Positions 33,164 through 34,604 of a stretch of DNA of 34,604 nt are shown in pieces. Location: contig UQOJ01000019.1 of the NCBI GenBank assembly GCA_900542635.1, forward strand, positions 1 through 34,604, written 5' to 3'. Made by a program: the position numbers and the translations under genes. Position 1 is the stretch's first letter. Every line of letters starts with the position of its first letter. The stretch is from an uncultured Collinsella sp. GTDB taxonomy: Bacteria > Actinomycetota > Coriobacteriia > Coriobacteriales > Coriobacteriaceae. Under the pieces are notes generated by a model. It saw nothing but the letters and a program-made list of their open reading frames with translations, was not told the origin of the DNA and ran no database searches.

Positions 33164-33745
33164 CTATACGAACCGATCGGGATAGAGAGTCTTATATCGA
33201 ACCCAGGCATTATTGACGCGAATCAGATAAGCCTGAGTTTCAGGGAAGGTAATCGCATTATGGAGTGACGTGTTCTGCTGCGCCCATCCGTCGACATTGC
33301 CCATACCGGCGTTATAGGCGGCGATGGCACTATCCGTCGACCCGTTGAAATAGGCGAGAAGATACGAGAGGTATGCGCAGCCAAACTCGATATTCGTAGC
33401 CGGATCGTTAAGATTGTCGACCGAATACTCCCCTCCGTCGACAAGGCCCTTGGCGATCATGTCCTGGGCAGTCTCGGGCATCAGTTGCATCAATCCCTGA
33501 GCACCCTGATTCGACTCGGCCTCGGGATCCCAATTCGATTCCGACTTAATGACAGCGCACACCAGATACGGATCCAGATTATGCGAAATACTGGATTGCT
33601 TTACATACGCCTCGTAGTCAATCGGATACAGCGGCTTAAAGAAAGCGGCAGGAGCACACGAGTAGACGAGCGAAATAAGGCCGAAGACGAACACAACGGC
33701 AAGTGGCGCCACGCGATACCACGTAAAGAAACGTGCCTTAGGCAT
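33164..33745 (-). CDS. small membrane-anchored lytic transglycosylase (SLT domain)
   Basis: Cleaves peptidoglycan glycan strands with formation of anhydro ends. The 193-residue protein has one N-terminal membrane helix (about 12-30) and then an SLT domain: catalytic Glu69 in IKSESNWDP, GAQGLMQLMPETA, CAYLSYLLAYF and AIAAYNAGMGNVDGW. It is short but contains all the SLT motifs. The start ATG overlaps the coaE stop by 8 nt (ATGCCTAA), with GGAGGAGG upstream, so it is translated with coaE. It lies in the coaE-uvrB cluster, a placement I recall from other Coriobacteriia. Confidence 0.92.
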   Translation of the reverse strand: MPKARFFTWYRVAPLAVVFVFGLISLVYSCAPAAFFKPLYPIDYEAYVKQSSISHNLDPYLVCAVIKSESNWDPEAESNQGAQGLMQLMPETAQDMIAKGLVDGGEYSVDNLNDPATNIEFGCAYLSYLLAYFNGSTDSAIAAYNAGMGNVDGWAQQNTSLHNAITFPETQAYLIRVNNAWVRYKTLYPDRFV

Positions 33746-34379
33746 CGGCCTCCTCCTTATCCGGAGTATCTATAAACCCGTGGCATGCAAGCCATGAGTC
33801 AAGCTGCTCAAAGAGCGAATTATCGGCTGCCGAATTATCAATCACCGTTGTAGCGAGATTGCACAGCGCAGACTCATCGGGCTGGCAAGCAGAACGGGCA
33901 TCGAAATCAGATGGCTCCATGCCACGTTGAATAGCGCGCTCGCGACGAACTGACAAAGGGGCGCTAATGACCAGAATTTCATCAGCCAAGCCAAATGCAT
34001 CCTCAAAACCAGTCGGAGCTGAAACCTCGACCACCGCAAAGGGATAACGGGGAGATGAAACCGTACAACAAACCGGATCGAGAATCCTAAGCGAAAGCTG
34101 TTCAATCAGAACGGGATGCACGATGCCATTGAGCCGTGCGACCGAATCAGGAGAAGCGAAAGCTCGAGAAGCGAGGATACTGCGGCGAATGCCGCCTTCC
34201 TCATCCAAAATGTCCCAACCGAATTCATCCGCGAGAGCATTGACGATATCAGAGCCCGGCACATACAGCGATTTTGCAAGCTCATCCAGATCGATAAGCA
34301 TAGCGCCACGAGATTCGAAATAGCGGCAGGCAGTCGACTTACCCGAAGCAATATTGCCCAAGACAAATACGGTAAACAT
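33738..34379 (-). CDS. coaE: dephospho-CoA kinase
   Basis: Last step of coenzyme A synthesis, phosphorylating the ribose 3'-hydroxyl of dephospho-CoA. The 213-residue protein has Walker A GNIASGKST (8-16), the substrate segment AMLIDLDELAKSLYVPG and the conserved GIVHPVL in the lid region. I chose the ATG at 34379 because GGGAGG lies 4-5 nt upstream; the upstream TTG is too close to it. The protein is rather divergent in its C-terminal third. It is the first gene of the coaE-slt group. Confidence 0.92.
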   Translation of the reverse strand: MFTVFVLGNIASGKSTACRYFESRGAMLIDLDELAKSLYVPGSDIVNALADEFGWDILDEEGGIRRSILASRAFASPDSVARLNGIVHPVLIEQLSLRILDPVCCTVSSPRYPFAVVEVSAPTGFEDAFGLADEILVISAPLSVRRERAIQRGMEPSDFDARSACQPDESALCNLATTVIDNSAADNSLFEQLDSWLACHGFIDTPDKEEADA

Positions 34380-34407
34380 CAAGCCCTCCCTAACGCCAAT
34401 GCGAGTA

Positions 34408-34438
34408 ATTATCGCTCAAATAAACTAGATGGACTCAA
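34408..34438 (-). promoter_or_regulatory. possible coaE promoter
   Basis: TTGAGT (34438-34433) and GATAAT (34413-34408) on the minus strand, 19 bp apart, in an AT-rich stretch of about 100 bp that holds nothing else recognisable. Low certainty because of long spacing. Confidence 0.3.
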
Positions 34439-34504
34439 AAAACAGCCAAACAGTAAGAGCGCATACGGGGAAGCTAGGTTCCAAAGCACAACATGTATAT
34501 AACG

Positions 34505-34537
34505 CAAAAAAGGGGGAGGCCGCGAGGCCTCCCCCTT
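34505..34537 (-). terminator. strong intrinsic terminator of the gene cut at the right edge
   Basis: A 12-bp perfect stem AAGGGGGAGGCC / GGCCTCCCCCTT with a 4-nt loop, followed on the minus strand by six T. It ends the transcription unit upstream of coaE, whose 3' portion is the last 67 bases of the window. Confidence 0.9.
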
Positions 34538-34604
34538 CCAAGTTCGATGACGGCTCGGTGCCGTCCACCGGTCAGCGGCGCCCTGGCCTCCCACGGGCTG
34601 ACCC
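34538..34604 (-). other. 3' end of an unidentified gene or structured RNA, truncated by window edge
   Basis: Upstream of the terminator, the minus strand can fold into two more stem-loops: GGTCAGC/GCTGACC (34603-34597 with 34577-34571, 20-nt loop) and GACGGC/GCCGTC (34565-34549). Three hairpins in a row suggest a structured RNA. Alternatively, one frame ends in a stop at 34574-34572 after Arg/Gly-rich residues (SARGRPGRR), as in a basic protein tail; rpsA is a candidate from gene order I recall in other actinobacteria. Too little is present to decide. Confidence 0.4.

Noticed and set aside
33164..33190. LexA-type site near CGAACCGATCGGG upstream of uvrB
   Set aside because: It lies in the coding end of the transglycosylase gene and its right half does not match GTTC.
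34508..34594. 61-residue minus-strand open frame through the right-edge terminator
   Set aside because: It reads through a perfect 12-bp terminator stem and T-tract and has no recognisable protein features.

Overview
The window (34.6 kb, GC-rich) looks like chromosomal DNA of a high-GC Gram-positive. Three things point to the class Coriobacteriia, most likely a gut Collinsella or close relative: a whiA-rapZ pair, the uvrB/uvrA/uvrC plus gap-pgk-tpiA backbone, and the protein sequences. The genus is an inference from memory of these proteins; no search was run. The left edge is a contig end: bases 1-49 are Illumina Nextera adapter, not genome. The right edge cuts an unidentified minus-strand transcription unit just after a strong terminator.

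Layout, left to right. (1) 50-4640, minus strand: glycolysis block gap | terminator | pgk-tpiA-gpmI. tpiA overlaps pgk by 8 nt, and gpmI is cut by the adapter. A perfect 14-bp palindrome lies in the gap leader. (2) 4645-6501, minus: rapZ-whiA, directly adjacent, without the yvcK gene usually found between them. (3) 6600-16961, minus: a long nine-gene module reading oppA-like lipoprotein, oppB-like permease, fused OppC-OppD permease/ATPase, OppF-like ATPase, two tandem CE7-type esterases, nanA, nanK, nanE. I read it as one sialic-acid uptake and catabolism operon with a dipeptide-family importer. The second esterase has lost its nucleophilic serine. GC-rich hairpins sit in several intercistronic gaps, and the 363-bp region upstream of oppA holds promoter-like and operator-like inverted repeats. 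(4) 17325-24470, minus: uvrC, murJ and a YbaK/EbsC deacylase in a tight cluster, then uvrA with a possible LexA-type box. (5) 24684-30806, plus: an island with an LTA-synthase-family membrane enzyme (behind a tandem 20-bp repeat), an Mrp/ApbC iron-sulfur carrier ATPase and two unrelated flavoproteins. A bidirectional terminator closes it. (6) 30872-34379, minus: coaE, a small membrane-anchored lytic transglycosylase and uvrB. (7) 34505-34604, minus: an intrinsic terminator preceded by two further stem-loops, the 3' end of a cut RNA or gene.

How the parts work together. Region 3 would import sialic acid (Neu5Ac), possibly remove O-acetyl groups, split it to ManNAc and pyruvate (NanA), phosphorylate ManNAc (NanK) and epimerise it to GlcNAc-6-P (NanE), feeding glycolysis. 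No sialidase, nagA or nagB is present here, so it fits scavenging of free sialic acid with later steps encoded elsewhere. The most interesting candidate is the pairing of an intact and a catalytically degenerate CE7-type esterase inside this operon. All three excinuclease genes (uvrA, uvrB, uvrC) lie within 16 kb on the same strand.
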